A DNA stretch of 56,135 nucleotides from Gemmatimonadota bacterium (GCA_009840005.1 VXOR01000024.1:1-56135), one strand, 5' to 3'; positions 33,726 through 42,847 are shown, counted from the stretch's first letter. The notes: generated by a model from the sequence alone, not told the origin. Translations and numbers: made by a program.

Positions 33726-34858
33726 CAGTGCGCCCCCAATTCCATTGGATACGGCGACAAATTCTCCAAGCCGTCCTCAGTAATCAGGTACATGTTTTCC
33801 AGCCGCACCCCGGCCCGCGCCTCGGGGATATAGGCCCCCGGCTCGACCGAGACCACATTGCCCACGCGCAAGGTGCCGCCGCGCTCCTTGTTGAGATCGG
33901 GCATCTCGTGCGCCCGCAGGCCGATGTTGTGCCCGGCGTGGTGGATCAAGCCGACATCGGCCAGCTTGGGATGTTCGCGGATATAGGCGTCCATGGCCAC
34001 TGCGCATTCGCTGCCGTCCTTGCCCGGCCGCAAATACTCGCCGACGCGGTCGTGAAAGCCCTTGACGTGCTCGAAGACGGAATGCTGCACCTCGGTCGGT
34101 TCGCCCACCGCAAAACTGCGGCACAAGTCGGCCCAGTAGCCGCGGTACACCGACCAAGCGTCAATGACATAGATTTCCCCAGCCTCAATCGGGCGATTGC
34201 GTGCAAACCCGCCCAGCTCGCCGCACTGGTAGTCACCGTCGTGAAAAACCTTCTCACCGGCCGCAAGATGCGCTGCTCGCTGCGCTGCCGCTAGCACCTC
34301 CAGTTCGTTGACGCCCGGAGCCATCGCCGCTTCCGCCGCGGCGTACGCTGCTAGATCGACCTGTACTACCTTGCGCAACAGCTCGATTTCGTCGGGGTCC
34401 TTGACCTCCTGCATGTCGGCGAGCAGGTCATCGATTGCGAACCATGCGGGCGTTTTGCCTAGCCCTTCTTCGACCGCCTGTCCCAAGCGACGTGGCAAAA
34501 ACTCGCTCTGCCAGCCCAAGCGGCCAGCCGCTGGCTTTTTGGCGCGCAGTGTATCGACGATTAGCCCGCCTATCACCTCGCGCAAATCGGGCGTTACTGT
34601 GCCGCCGACGCTGAGGGAAAAGGTGAAACACTCGTCGGCGCACGGCTCACCTTCGTCTGTATGCGCGATTAGCAAGGATCGCCCATCGGCCCCCAGCCAA
34701 AAGATCGCTGGCGGGCCGGGGAATTCCTCGGGGATGATGATCCCGGTGAAATAGTAGATTTCCTTCGGGTGATTGATCACGGCCGCGTCGATGTCGAGCT
34801 CGGCCAGCCGCGCACACAGGCGCTGTTGCCGCGAGCGGCATCCTTCTTTGGTCAGCAT
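33722..34858 (-). CDS. M24 family Xaa-Pro-type aminopeptidase/creatinase-like
   Basis: The 378-residue protein has an N-terminal creatinase-like domain (1-145) and a pita-bread M24 domain. Metal ligands are Asp and Asp in VIDAWSVYRGYWADLCRSF, His in HHAGHNIGLRAHE, Glu in VSVEPGAY and Glu in GVRLENMYLI. The set is complete, so it should be a dinuclear metal enzyme acting on X-Pro peptides or creatine-like compounds. AGGAG precedes the ATG. It is first of a two-gene operon with the IMPase-type gene. Confidence 0.88.
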   Translation of the reverse strand: MLTKEGCRSRQQRLCARLAELDIDAAVINHPKEIYYFTGIIIPEEFPGPPAIFWLGADGRSLLIAHTDEGEPCADECFTFSLSVGGTVTPDLREVIGGLIVDTLRAKKPAAGRLGWQSEFLPRRLGQAVEEGLGKTPAWFAIDDLLADMQEVKDPDEIELLRKVVQVDLAAYAAAEAAMAPGVNELEVLAAAQRAAHLAAGEKVFHDGDYQCGELGGFARNRPIEAGEIYVIDAWSVYRGYWADLCRSFAVGEPTEVQHSVFEHVKGFHDRVGEYLRPGKDGSECAVAMDAYIREHPKLADVGLIHHAGHNIGLRAHEMPDLNKERGGTLRVGNVVSVEPGAYIPEARAGVRLENMYLITEDGLENLSPYPMELGAHC

Positions 34859-34887
34859 GATTTTCTCCTATTAGCATTATCGCTTAA

Positions 34888-35044
34888 TACACGACAGTAC
34901 TCCAGTGGACATTACTCATAGGCATCGAGGTATCAGATGCTTCGACTCCGCTTCGCTCCGCTCAGCATGACAAGTGCTGGTGCTATGCTTAAGTGTCATG
35001 CTGAGCGCAAGCGAAGCATCCCATACCACTTCTACTGTCGTGTA
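34888..35044. mobile_element. 157-bp MITE-like fold-back element
   Basis: Perfect 12-bp terminal inverted repeats, TACACGACAGTA at 34888-34899 and TACTGTCGTGTA at 35033-35044, bound the unit. A second dyad lies inside: GATGCTTCG...GCTCAGCATGACA (from about 34936) and TGTCATGCTGAGCGCAAGCG...AAGCATC (to about 35020). The left inner arm carries an extra ten or so bases. TTAA lies next to both outer ends (34884 and 35046). There is no transposase gene. It fills most of the 320-base gap before the sugar transporter operon. Confidence 0.7.
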
Positions 35045-35178
35045 CTTAAGTACTTTGTGCTCAATAGTAGCCAACCGCATCGCTCCTGAAAAGTAATCGC
35101 TGCCGCTCCACGCCTTGAGCCACCCGCTAGCCGCTCCGTATATTCTCAGCCCATTTCCAAACGAAAGCGCATCCATCC

Positions 35179-36351
35179 ATGATTTCGATTCGACTCATTC
35201 TCGCCGCCTGTCTGTTCCTCGTCCCAGTCTCAGCATCGAGCGAAGGTTTCCACGGCTTCGACCCGGCGACTTACGACGGCCTGATGCTCCCGCCGGCAAC
35301 TCTACAAGCAATGGCCGCCGAAGCAGCGCAACACGCGCCCCCTAAAAACGGCGAAACCCTAGTCTTTGGCTTTGCCAACCTGCAGCGCGATATCAGCTTT
35401 GGCATCAAGGTCGAACAGAGCATTGAGCGCAACGCCGAAGCCGCTGGCATTGAACTGCTGATCGCCGACAACCGGCTCGACGGACCGACCGCTTTGGCCA
35501 ACGCCGAGAGCTTTGCCCGGCGTCAAGTTGACTTCTGCATCGAGTTCCAAACCGACGTCAACTTTGGCCCGGCGATCATGCAGCACTTCAACCGCAAGCA
35601 GATCGGCGTGGTCGCCATCGACATTCCCATGCCGGGTGCCGCCTACTTCGGTGCCAACAACCCCCGCTCGGGCTTTATGGGCGGCTCCTATCTGGCGCAG
35701 GCGGCCAAAGTGCGCTTTGGCGACCGGGCACTTGCTGAGGGGTATTTCGTCGTCGGCGAACTGCCGCAGTCGGGCGCGATCCCGGCCATGCGCACGGAGG
35801 GCCAAATTGCCGGTTTCCTCGCCTCGCTGTCCGGCTTCCCGCCCGAGCGCATCATCCGCATCGACACTAAGAACACGCTGCAGTATTCCTTCCAACAAAT
35901 GAGCAACGCGCTCGGCCGCATCCCCCAAGGTGCGCCGATCCTGATCACCGCGATCAACGACCAATCGGTCTCCGGCATGTTGCGCGCCGTGCAGCAGCAG
36001 GGGCGCGGCGCAGACGCGCTAGTCGTCGGCAAGGGGGCCGACGAGTTGGAGACAATGGTCGCCGAGGAGAACTTCATCGCCTCAGTCGCCTATTTTCCCG
36101 AGCGCTACGGCAACTATCTCATTCCGCTGAGCCTGATGCGCTTAGCCGGCCACGACGTGCCGCCGGCCGTCACCGTCAACCACGTGATGATCAGCCCGGC
36201 CAACATCTGTCAATTCTACCCCGAATACGAATGCCAAGGTGAGCCAAGCTTCGACTACGTCTTCCCACAGGAAGCCTTTGTCGAACACTTGGCGACTCTG
36301 AGGGACAAGCCCGAACTCGCCGGTTACGAGCAGTTGATCCCCGATCACTAG
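35179..36351 (+). CDS. Sugar ABC transporter substrate-binding protein (RbsB/peripla_BP_4 type)
   Basis: The 390-residue protein has a signal peptide (MISIRLILAACLFLVPVSAS) and a two-lobed periplasmic-binding fold. Typical segments are ETLVFGFANLQRDISFGIKV near residue 57, GVVAIDIPMPGAAYFGANN near 145, and ITAINDQSVSGMLRAVQQQG near 255, where Asn-Asp usually touch the sugar. The C-terminus is slightly longer than ribose-binding protein. It is followed by ATPase and permease genes, making a complete importer. The ligand is probably a pentose, hexose or sugar acid. Confidence 0.88.
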   Translation: MISIRLILAACLFLVPVSASSEGFHGFDPATYDGLMLPPATLQAMAAEAAQHAPPKNGETLVFGFANLQRDISFGIKVEQSIERNAEAAGIELLIADNRLDGPTALANAESFARRQVDFCIEFQTDVNFGPAIMQHFNRKQIGVVAIDIPMPGAAYFGANNPRSGFMGGSYLAQAAKVRFGDRALAEGYFVVGELPQSGAIPAMRTEGQIAGFLASLSGFPPERIIRIDTKNTLQYSFQQMSNALGRIPQGAPILITAINDQSVSGMLRAVQQQGRGADALVVGKGADELETMVAEENFIASVAYFPERYGNYLIPLSLMRLAGHDVPPAVTVNHVMISPANICQFYPEYECQGEPSFDYVFPQEAFVEHLATLRDKPELAGYEQLIPDH

Positions 36352-36352
36352 C

Positions 36353-37888
36353 ATGGGCCATACTGCACCTTTGTTGCAGATGGCGGGCATCTGCAAATCC
36401 TTTGGCAGCGCCCAAGTATTGCGCGAGGTCGATCTCCGCTTAGACGCCGGGGAGGTCTTAGCGCTGCTGGGCGCCAACGGGGCGGGTAAATCCACTTTAG
36501 TGAAAATCCTCTGCGGTGTGTACAGTCGCGACGCTGGCACCGTCCGCCTCGACGACCAAGCGGTGCGCTACGACCGGCCCGAAGAGGCCATCGCCCACGG
36601 CGTCCGCTTTTTGCCGCAGGAAGTGTCGGTCTTGCCCGACCTCACGGTCGCCGAAAACATCCTCATTGCCGACCTGCCGCTCAAACGCTCGTGGCTTGGC
36701 AAGCAGGTAGATCGACCAGAACTGCGCGCAAAAGCACGGGCACTGCTCGACCGGCTCGGCTGCGATCTCGATCCCGATGCGCCGGTACACCAACTCTCCG
36801 CGCCGCACAAGCGCCTAGTCGAGATCGCCCGCGCCCTAGCTGGCCAAGCGCGGGTCATCGTCATGGACGAGCCAACCGCTTCCCTCGCCGACCGCGAGGT
36901 CCAAGCGCTCTTTGCCGTCGTCGAGCGGCTCAAGGCCCAGCAGATCGGCATCATCTACATCTCTCACTACCTCGACGAGGTCTTCGAGATCGCCGACCGC
37001 ATCACCGTGCTCCGCGACGGGCTAAACGCCGGCGACTTCGCCACCGCCACGGCTTCGCGGCGCGAGGTTCTCGATGCCATGCTCGGCACTACTGTTGATG
37101 ATCTTTACCCACCGCGGGGCGCAAGCATCGGCGAGGTTGCGCTGGAGGTCGAAAATCTGAGTCTGACTTCGACAAGCTCAGTCGGGCCGCCCGGTGCGCT
37201 CGACGGCGTGTCCTTTGCGCTCCACCGAGGCGAAATTCTCGGCGTCTTCGGCCTGCTCGGCTCGGGGATTGACCAACTTGGCCGGGCCATCTACGGCGCA
37301 CTGGGGCCGCTGCCCGGCGCACGCATTGCGCTCGAGGGTGCGCCCTATGTCCCCACGGACCCGCGCCAAGGCCGCGACGCGGGCATCGGTTTCGTGGCTG
37401 CCGAACGCCAGCGCGAGGGCATTGTCCCCGACCTCGGCGTCCGTGCCAATATCACCTTGCCCTTTATCGACCGCTTCGTGCGCTTGTTCTCCGTGGCCAA
37501 GCCCCGCGAAGTAAGCCACGCGCAAAGCTGGATCGATCGCCTAGGGATTCGCGCCGCTCATCTCGATCAACCGCTGCGCTTGCTCTCGGGCGGCAATCAG
37601 CAAAAGGCCTGCTTGGCCCGCTGGCTGGTCGAGGGCCTCAAGGTGCTCATCCTCGAAGAACCGACCCGAGGCGTGGATGTGGGCGCTCGTCACGAGCTCT
37701 ACTTGGCGCTGCGGCAGTGGACCCAACAGGGCCTAGCCGTACTCTTGATTTCCTCCGACGCCGAAGAAGTCGCTGGCGTCTGCGATCGCTCCATTGTGCT
37801 GGATCGCGGTCGGGTGTCCAGCCGCTTTGCTGGCGGTGCAGACCCGGCCGACTTGCTCCATACTCCGACTGCGAAAGACCATCCATGA
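36353..37888 (+). CDS. Sugar ABC transporter ATP-binding protein (RbsA type, two domains)
   Basis: The 511-residue protein has two fused ATPase domains. The first has Walker A GANGAGKST, a signature LSAPHKRLVEIARAL and Walker B VIVMDEPTA. The second has a degenerate Walker A region (FGLLGSGIDQLG), signature LSGGNQQKACLARWL and LILEEPTRGVDVG. Such asymmetry is normal for RbsA/MglA proteins. A TTCGACAAGCTCAGTCGGGC repeat word is read through at the start of domain two, giving TSTSSVGPP. The start is one base after the binding-protein stop and the end overlaps the permease start by four. Confidence 0.9.
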   Translation: MGHTAPLLQMAGICKSFGSAQVLREVDLRLDAGEVLALLGANGAGKSTLVKILCGVYSRDAGTVRLDDQAVRYDRPEEAIAHGVRFLPQEVSVLPDLTVAENILIADLPLKRSWLGKQVDRPELRAKARALLDRLGCDLDPDAPVHQLSAPHKRLVEIARALAGQARVIVMDEPTASLADREVQALFAVVERLKAQQIGIIYISHYLDEVFEIADRITVLRDGLNAGDFATATASRREVLDAMLGTTVDDLYPPRGASIGEVALEVENLSLTSTSSVGPPGALDGVSFALHRGEILGVFGLLGSGIDQLGRAIYGALGPLPGARIALEGAPYVPTDPRQGRDAGIGFVAAERQREGIVPDLGVRANITLPFIDRFVRLFSVAKPREVSHAQSWIDRLGIRAAHLDQPLRLLSGGNQQKACLARWLVEGLKVLILEEPTRGVDVGARHELYLALRQWTQQGLAVLLISSDAEEVAGVCDRSIVLDRGRVSSRFAGGADPADLLHTPTAKDHP

Positions 37889-38838
37889 GCATTGCCACCT
37901 TATTGAATCGCCCCGGAGCGGGCGTCGCCTTGTTATTGATGTTCTACCTCTTGGTCGCCGTGCTCTTCAGCGTACTCTCGCCTTGGTTTTTGTCCTTCGA
38001 CAATATGGTGAGCATTGGGGCCAATATGGCCTTTATCGGCTTGATGTGCGCGTTGCAAACGCCGCTGATCATCGCCGGGGGCCTCGATCTGTCGGTGGCC
38101 GCGGTCGCCGGGCTGGCCGGGGTCGTCGTCGCACTGCTCCACGCCTCGGGCGTCGGCATTGTCGCCGCCTGTCTCATCGCACTGGCGCTGGGCGGGGGTA
38201 TCGGGCTGCTCAACGGCCTGTTAGTCGTGCGCCTCGGGCTCAACTCGCTGATCGCCACTCTGGGGACGATGAGCGTTATTGGCGGGTTGGCTCTAGTCCT
38301 GACCGGCGGGCTGACTAAGCCACTGATGGAACCCGGTTTTAACTGGATCGGCAGCGGTCAGCTTTTGCGGTTGCCGGTGCCGCTGGTGCTGATGCTATTG
38401 GTTTATATTGCGCTCGGCTGGGTGCTCGCACGGACTCGCTTTGGCCGCTTCGTCTATGCCGCTGGCAGCAACGCCGAAGCTAGTCGGCTGGTCGGCGTCC
38501 CGGTCGCCCGCACCCTGATGATTCTCTATGTCCTCTCCGGCCTCAGCGGCGCGGTCAGCGGCCTCATCCTCGCGGCCATGCTCTACGCGGCGGCACCCGA
38601 CGCAGCGGGACAGCATTTGTTGACGGTGATCGCCGCGGTGATCTTGGGCGGTACTAGTCTCTTTGGGGGGCGCGGCACGGTGTGGGGCACCTTGTTGGCG
38701 GTCTTGCTCCTCGGCACCCTCAACAACGGGCTGACGCTGATGGATGTGTCTAGCTTCTGGCAGGATGTAACGCGCGGCGCAGTGCTCCTGTTGGCCGTCG
38801 GCCTCGACCAAGTTCGCACCCGCGCTGCGGGCAGTTGA
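37885..38838 (+). CDS. Sugar ABC transporter permease (RbsC type)
   Basis: The 317-residue protein is mostly membrane helices, about eight to ten, with the BPD_transp_2 family segments GGLDLSVAAVAGLAG near residue 70, LNSLIATLGTMSVIGG, and the AAGSNAEASRLVGVPVAR loop that contacts the ATPase. The GGTSLFGGRGTVWGT motif follows near 255. Its ATG overlaps the ATPase stop (ATGA). One permease gene suggests a homodimer. Confidence 0.9.
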   Translation: MSIATLLNRPGAGVALLLMFYLLVAVLFSVLSPWFLSFDNMVSIGANMAFIGLMCALQTPLIIAGGLDLSVAAVAGLAGVVVALLHASGVGIVAACLIALALGGGIGLLNGLLVVRLGLNSLIATLGTMSVIGGLALVLTGGLTKPLMEPGFNWIGSGQLLRLPVPLVLMLLVYIALGWVLARTRFGRFVYAAGSNAEASRLVGVPVARTLMILYVLSGLSGAVSGLILAAMLYAAAPDAAGQHLLTVIAAVILGGTSLFGGRGTVWGTLLAVLLLGTLNNGLTLMDVSSFWQDVTRGAVLLLAVGLDQVRTRAAGS

Positions 38839-38987
38839 GCAGGCTTACTCGACATTTCGTAATTGACGGAGGAAACAACCGTATTACCTTTGCAACCCTG
38901 TGCTCCCAAGCAAGCACCTGCCCCGTCGGGTTATCGTTGATACAAGAAGCTCTATTGAGCTTACCTTTCCGAGGAGAAAAATCCATT

Positions 38988-40235
38988 ATGAAAACCAGAA
39001 CATTACCCACCCCAACATCAATGATTCCTGTTGTCGGCCTGCTCGTGCTGGCTAGCGTCTTTTCCAATACACCTCCCGCCCTGGCAGATTGCATACTCCT
39101 TCCCGGCACGACGCCTCCAGCGGCCCCGAGTGTGACGGCGCAACAGGTGGAAGCCGGCAGTGCTACCCTGAAAGACTTCGTGCTGACCGCGGCAGATCAA
39201 TTCAAGCAGGGATCTCCGACTCCAGAAGAAGCACTTTACTTTGGATGCCTCATCAGACAAGAGGGGGGCCATTGGCGTTCCGGTTCCACCTACTTCGTGC
39301 AACTGCTGATTGACGGCAGGATATTCATTCACACAGCAGATATGGCATTGTCGGGCCGGCTACTCAACCCCGTGATTTATGGGTCGATCCTTGCTGCGTT
39401 GGGAGTACCCTTAAACGTTCTGGCCGACCTGGCTTCTCCCGATCCTGCTACCGCCGCTCAGGCTACCGCCACCCTCTTTAACACATTGTTGCAAGAACCG
39501 GATGCCGCATTCGATGCGACCGCCCCTATTCCGGATATAAGTCCAGGAATACCAGGTGCCTCCGGCTATGCCACCGCATATCTCTCGAGTAATTTCGGGG
39601 TCCCGTTCATACTGCTCGGCGGATTCGATCTCAATGAAACTCATGTGGTTGAAGAAGCCATTGATTACGGCAACCCGACCATTACTGCCAGGGATGTGGT
39701 AGATCGAGAATCCCTGAAGGCCTTCGTCATACAAGCGCAGGAGTTCACGATCGAAGGCCTAAAAGGCGGCGATCTGTCCGCTTTCTCGAAACTCAGAATC
39801 GCTGCGCGGGATCCGAATGGACCTTGGAGACACGGTTCCGTGTATATCTATGTCCTGGATCTTACCAGCAACATAATTTTGTTTCATGGCGCGTTTCCGG
39901 ACCGATTCGAGCTACGACCTCTGATACCGACTGTCAAAGACGTCGTTACTGGAGAGTTCGTTTTGACGCAGGTCATCGAAGCGGCGAAAAGTAGCCCGGA
40001 AGGCGGCTTCGTGGAATATTACTTCGACGATCCCACGGACGACACCGACAGCGCCGACATCCCCAAGGTGGGATATGCCCGCGAGTTCACAAGTGAACTC
40101 GATACAGGCGGAGGCGTAATCCTATACCACTTCATCATCGGGTCGGGTTTTTATGGGCGTGCATCCGATGATGCCCCGACCGTTATCCGCCCCACTTCTT
40201 GGGGTCGCGTCAAAGCGGCCGAAGGCGACCGCTGA
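38988..40235 (+). CDS. Secreted protein with two Cache-like domains
   Basis: The 415-residue product has an N-terminal signal peptide (VVGLLVLASVFSNTPPALA) and then two related ligand-binding modules. The second is clearest: ESLKAFVIQAQEFTIEGLKG, GPWRHGSVYIYVLDLTSNI, KDVVTGEFVLTQVIEAAKSS and GGFVEYYFDDPTD with VGYAREF at the end are single-Cache hallmarks. The first (ATLKDFVLTAADQFKQG, HWRSGSTYFVQLL) is degenerate. No transmembrane or signalling domain follows, so it is a free sensor or binding protein. GAGGAG precedes ATG 38988. It sits 150 bases after the sugar permease and may serve the same uptake system. Confidence 0.8.
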   Translation: MKTRTLPTPTSMIPVVGLLVLASVFSNTPPALADCILLPGTTPPAAPSVTAQQVEAGSATLKDFVLTAADQFKQGSPTPEEALYFGCLIRQEGGHWRSGSTYFVQLLIDGRIFIHTADMALSGRLLNPVIYGSILAALGVPLNVLADLASPDPATAAQATATLFNTLLQEPDAAFDATAPIPDISPGIPGASGYATAYLSSNFGVPFILLGGFDLNETHVVEEAIDYGNPTITARDVVDRESLKAFVIQAQEFTIEGLKGGDLSAFSKLRIAARDPNGPWRHGSVYIYVLDLTSNIILFHGAFPDRFELRPLIPTVKDVVTGEFVLTQVIEAAKSSPEGGFVEYYFDDPTDDTDSADIPKVGYAREFTSELDTGGGVILYHFIIGSGFYGRASDDAPTVIRPTSWGRVKAAEGDR

Positions 40236-40288
40236 CCGTGCCGTGCGCAACGCCGCCGAAACTCCGTCTGGGGGCCGCCACGCACATT

Positions 40289-41143
40289 CTATAGGTCCTC
40301 GATCGTATCGCCCTGCTGGTACGAGCCCAAGATGCGGACGAATTCGGTGGTTTCCCGCAGGTGTTCCACGGCTTGGGCGCAAGCCGCTAGCCCCAAGTGG
40401 CCTTCCAAATCGAGATAGAATACGTATTCCCAAGGCCGCTCGGGCATGGGCCGCGACTCGATTTTGAGCAGGTTGATGCCGCGCTCGGCAAAGGCCGCGA
40501 GGCTCTGGCACAGTGCGCCGGGCACGTGCTTTAGCGCAAAGACGAGCGTGGTCTTGGCTGGCTCGGCTGGCGCGGGCTCGGCTCGGCGACTCACCACCAA
40601 GAAGCGGGTAAAATTGTGCGCGGCGTCCTCAATGCCGGGGACGAGGATCTCCATTCCGTACACGGCGGCTGCTTGCGCTCCGGCGATGGCCCCTCGGTCG
40701 CGTGCGCCGCTAGCGGCCAACTCTTTGACCGCTCCAGCCGTATCATCCGCCGCTATGGCCTGAGCGTCGGCCAACGAGTGGATGAAGCGGGTACACTGGG
40801 CCAAGGCGGGCGGCTGCGACGCAATGTAGCGGATGTCTGCTAGCTGCACGCCTCGGTTGACGATGAGGTTGTGGACGATGCGCAGCTTGATTTCGCCGAC
40901 GATGTGGACGTCGCTTTGCAGCAGCAGGTCGTAGTTCTCGTGAATGCTGCCCATCAGCGAGTTTTCGATGGGCACGACTCCGCAAGCACAAGACTCGTCT
41001 TCCACCGAGGCGAAAAGCGCCTTGAAATTGGGCTGTGGTGCCAATTGTGTATCGTTGGAAAAGTAGGCCCGCGCCGCCGCCTCGCTGAACGACCCGGCGT
41101 GCCCTTGGATGGCCACAGGGCCGCGTGTCTCTGCTCGCTTCAT
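40289..41143 (-). CDS. pheA: Prephenate dehydratase
   Basis: The 284-residue protein has the catalytic periplasmic-binding-like domain (1-190), with AIQGHAGSFSEAAARAYF at the start, GVVPIENSLMGSIHENYDLL and the active-site Thr in NFTRFLVVS. A C-terminal ACT domain has HVPGALCQSLAAFAERGINL and the ESRP motif (KIESRPMPERPWEYVFYLD) for phenylalanine feedback. There is no chorismate mutase domain, so it is the monofunctional form. It converts prephenate to phenylpyruvate in phenylalanine synthesis. A CAGATG repeat lies just upstream. Confidence 0.94.
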   Translation of the reverse strand: MKRAETRGPVAIQGHAGSFSEAAARAYFSNDTQLAPQPNFKALFASVEDESCACGVVPIENSLMGSIHENYDLLLQSDVHIVGEIKLRIVHNLIVNRGVQLADIRYIASQPPALAQCTRFIHSLADAQAIAADDTAGAVKELAASGARDRGAIAGAQAAAVYGMEILVPGIEDAAHNFTRFLVVSRRAEPAPAEPAKTTLVFALKHVPGALCQSLAAFAERGINLLKIESRPMPERPWEYVFYLDLEGHLGLAACAQAVEHLRETTEFVRILGSYQQGDTIEDL

Positions 41144-41151
41144 TTCAGGTG

Positions 41152-41220
41152 ATCCGCAGATGGACGCAGATAGACGCAGAATAGGATGTACAAGACGATC
41201 CTCTGCTCGAATTGTTCAAA
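41152..41220. repeat. Dispersed CAGATG repeat, copy 3 (upstream of pheA)
   Basis: ATCCGCAGATGGACGCAGAT, GACGCAGAATAG, AGACGATC, CTCG and TTGTTCAA recur in the same order at 41895-41962. The two 69-base copies are direct repeats bracketing pnuC. Confidence 0.7.
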
Positions 41221-41252
41221 TCATTCCGCATTGCTATATACTCAATTCTTCT

Positions 41253-41867
41253 TCACGGGCTAGTTTGGACATTTGCTTGGTCGTACTCCTTTTTCCATTT
41301 CAGATAGCCAAAGACGATGATAACCAGATACGCGATAAACAACAAAGCGGTTAGGTAAAGTCCTCGACTGTAGTAGAGGTAAACCGAAACGCTGTCGATG
41401 ACAAACCAGTACCCCCAATTCTCCAAGATTTTCCTCGTCACCATATAGGTCGTCACCACCGCATACCAAGTGGTGAAGGCATCGACATAAGGCAATGCTG
41501 CCGATGTATTTTTGCTCAAAAGATACCCGGACGTTACCACAACGGCTCCCGTCGCAGCAATGACCACAACGTGTTTTTTGAGTGACCACGTAGAAATAGG
41601 CAGCGTTGCGGATTGATGGGTGGGCTGCCGCCATTGGTACCAGCCATAGACCGCCATGCCCAAGTAGTAAATTTGTAGGGCCGACTCTAGAAACAGATTG
41701 ACGTCGAAGAAGACATAGATGTAAATCGCGGTACTGACAAAAGCCGCGCCCCAACACCAGATGTTTTCCCGCGCCGCCAAGACCAAGTAGAGAATGGCCA
41801 AGACGACCGCCGGCACCTCCCACCAAGAGGTCAGTTCCAGCGCTTGGAGAATTGCCGGGGTTTCCAT
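41253..41867 (-). CDS. pnuC: Nicotinamide riboside transporter PnuC-like
   Basis: The 204-residue protein has about seven membrane helices and the PnuC pattern: ARENIWCWGAAFVSTAIYIY, then LQIYYLGMAVYGWYQWRQ with the conserved WxxW, and ILENWGYWFVIDSVSVYLYY near the end. PnuC imports nicotinamide riboside or related B vitamins by facilitated diffusion, with trapping by a kinase not seen here. No riboswitch was recognised upstream; the CAGATG repeat occupies that spot. Confidence 0.9.
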   Translation of the reverse strand: METPAILQALELTSWWEVPAVVLAILYLVLAARENIWCWGAAFVSTAIYIYVFFDVNLFLESALQIYYLGMAVYGWYQWRQPTHQSATLPISTWSLKKHVVVIAATGAVVVTSGYLLSKNTSAALPYVDAFTTWYAVVTTYMVTRKILENWGYWFVIDSVSVYLYYSRGLYLTALLFIAYLVIIVFGYLKWKKEYDQANVQTSP

Positions 41868-41894
41868 TTTAGATGCACCAGCGTTCTTACATCA

Positions 41895-41962
41895 ATCCGC
41901 AGATGGACGCAGATGGACGCAGAATAGTAGAAACGAGACAATCTGCCTCTCGGATCGTTCAA
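41895..41962. repeat. Dispersed CAGATG repeat, copy 4 (upstream of pnuC)
   Basis: This copy matches that at 41152-41220 in direct orientation and lies 27 bases before the pnuC start on the opposite strand. It contains two GATGGACGCA units in tandem. Confidence 0.7.
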
Positions 41963-42064
41963 GTTCTATAATTCTTTCGTACGCGTGCAAGGCTTGCGCG
42001 TATCGTGGGTTCTGCTCAGTATATCGCCTCAATTTACATTAAATTGCAATCGACGGAGCGATTC

Positions 42065-42847
42065 ATGTATCAGATCACCGACGCCCAAAAGCAGCAATTT
42101 AAAGAAGAAGGCTATTTCATCCTCGAAAACGCCATCCCCGCCCATCACCTCGATCTCCTGCGCGGCGAGTGCCAAGCCTTCATCGACAAAGCCAACGCTC
42201 GGATGGATGCCGAGGGCACGGATACCTTGGGCCTCAATCACCGCAACAGCCGCTACTTTGTCTCCAATTGCTTCCGCGAGCAGCCGCGCCTGCGCGAGTT
42301 CCTCTTCAGCCCCCTAATGGCCGACATCTGCCAAGCCACCCTAGGCGACGACTCCTACTTGTTCTGGGAGCAATACGTGGTCAAAGGTGCCGAGGCCGGC
42401 ATGAAGTTCTCCTGGCACCAAGACTCGGGCTACGTCGGCTACCCGGATCACAAGCCGTATCTAACCTGTTGGTGCGCCCTCGACGACATGTCCGAAGCCA
42501 ATGGCACCGTCCACTTGCTGCCTTTTTCGCGCTCGGGCATTCGCACGTGGGTCAAGCACGTCCGCGAGGAGGAAAGCAACGATTTGATCGGCTATTTCGG
42601 CAGCGATCCCGGCGTCTCGGTCGTCGCCCCGGCCGGCAGCATCGCCGTCTTTACCAGCTACAACTTCCACTCCAGCGGCACCAACACCACCGACCAGATG
42701 CGCCGCGTGTACTTGGCCCAGTACTCCTGCGAGCCGCTGACCTCGGCCGACGGCAGCAAACTCTGGGGGAATGCCGAGCCTTTTCTCAAGGCGGGTGAAT
42801 CAGTCGTCGGCCAGCCGCCGCCCGAGCTTACCAAGTCCGCTCCTTGA
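42065..42847 (+). CDS. Phytanoyl-CoA dioxygenase (PhyH) family enzyme
   Basis: The 260-residue protein has the Fe(II) triad His118 and Asp120 in FSWHQDSGYVG and His202 in YNFHSSGTN, with Arg213 or Arg214 for 2-oxoglutarate in DQMRRVYLAQY. GTVHLLPFSRSG fills the region before the second His. Start at ATG 42065 fits the family N-terminus (QKQQFKEEGYFILENAI). Its last 20 bases overlap the convergent RraA-like gene. The substrate is unknown. Confidence 0.88.
   Translation: MYQITDAQKQQFKEEGYFILENAIPAHHLDLLRGECQAFIDKANARMDAEGTDTLGLNHRNSRYFVSNCFREQPRLREFLFSPLMADICQATLGDDSYLFWEQYVVKGAEAGMKFSWHQDSGYVGYPDHKPYLTCWCALDDMSEANGTVHLLPFSRSGIRTWVKHVREEESNDLIGYFGSDPGVSVVAPAGSIAVFTSYNFHSSGTNTTDQMRRVYLAQYSCEPLTSADGSKLWGNAEPFLKAGESVVGQPPPELTKSAP

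Noticed and set aside
35359..35964. 201-codon minus-strand open frame
   Set aside because: It is antisense to the sugar-binding protein gene and rich in shadow-type Val, Gly and Arg.
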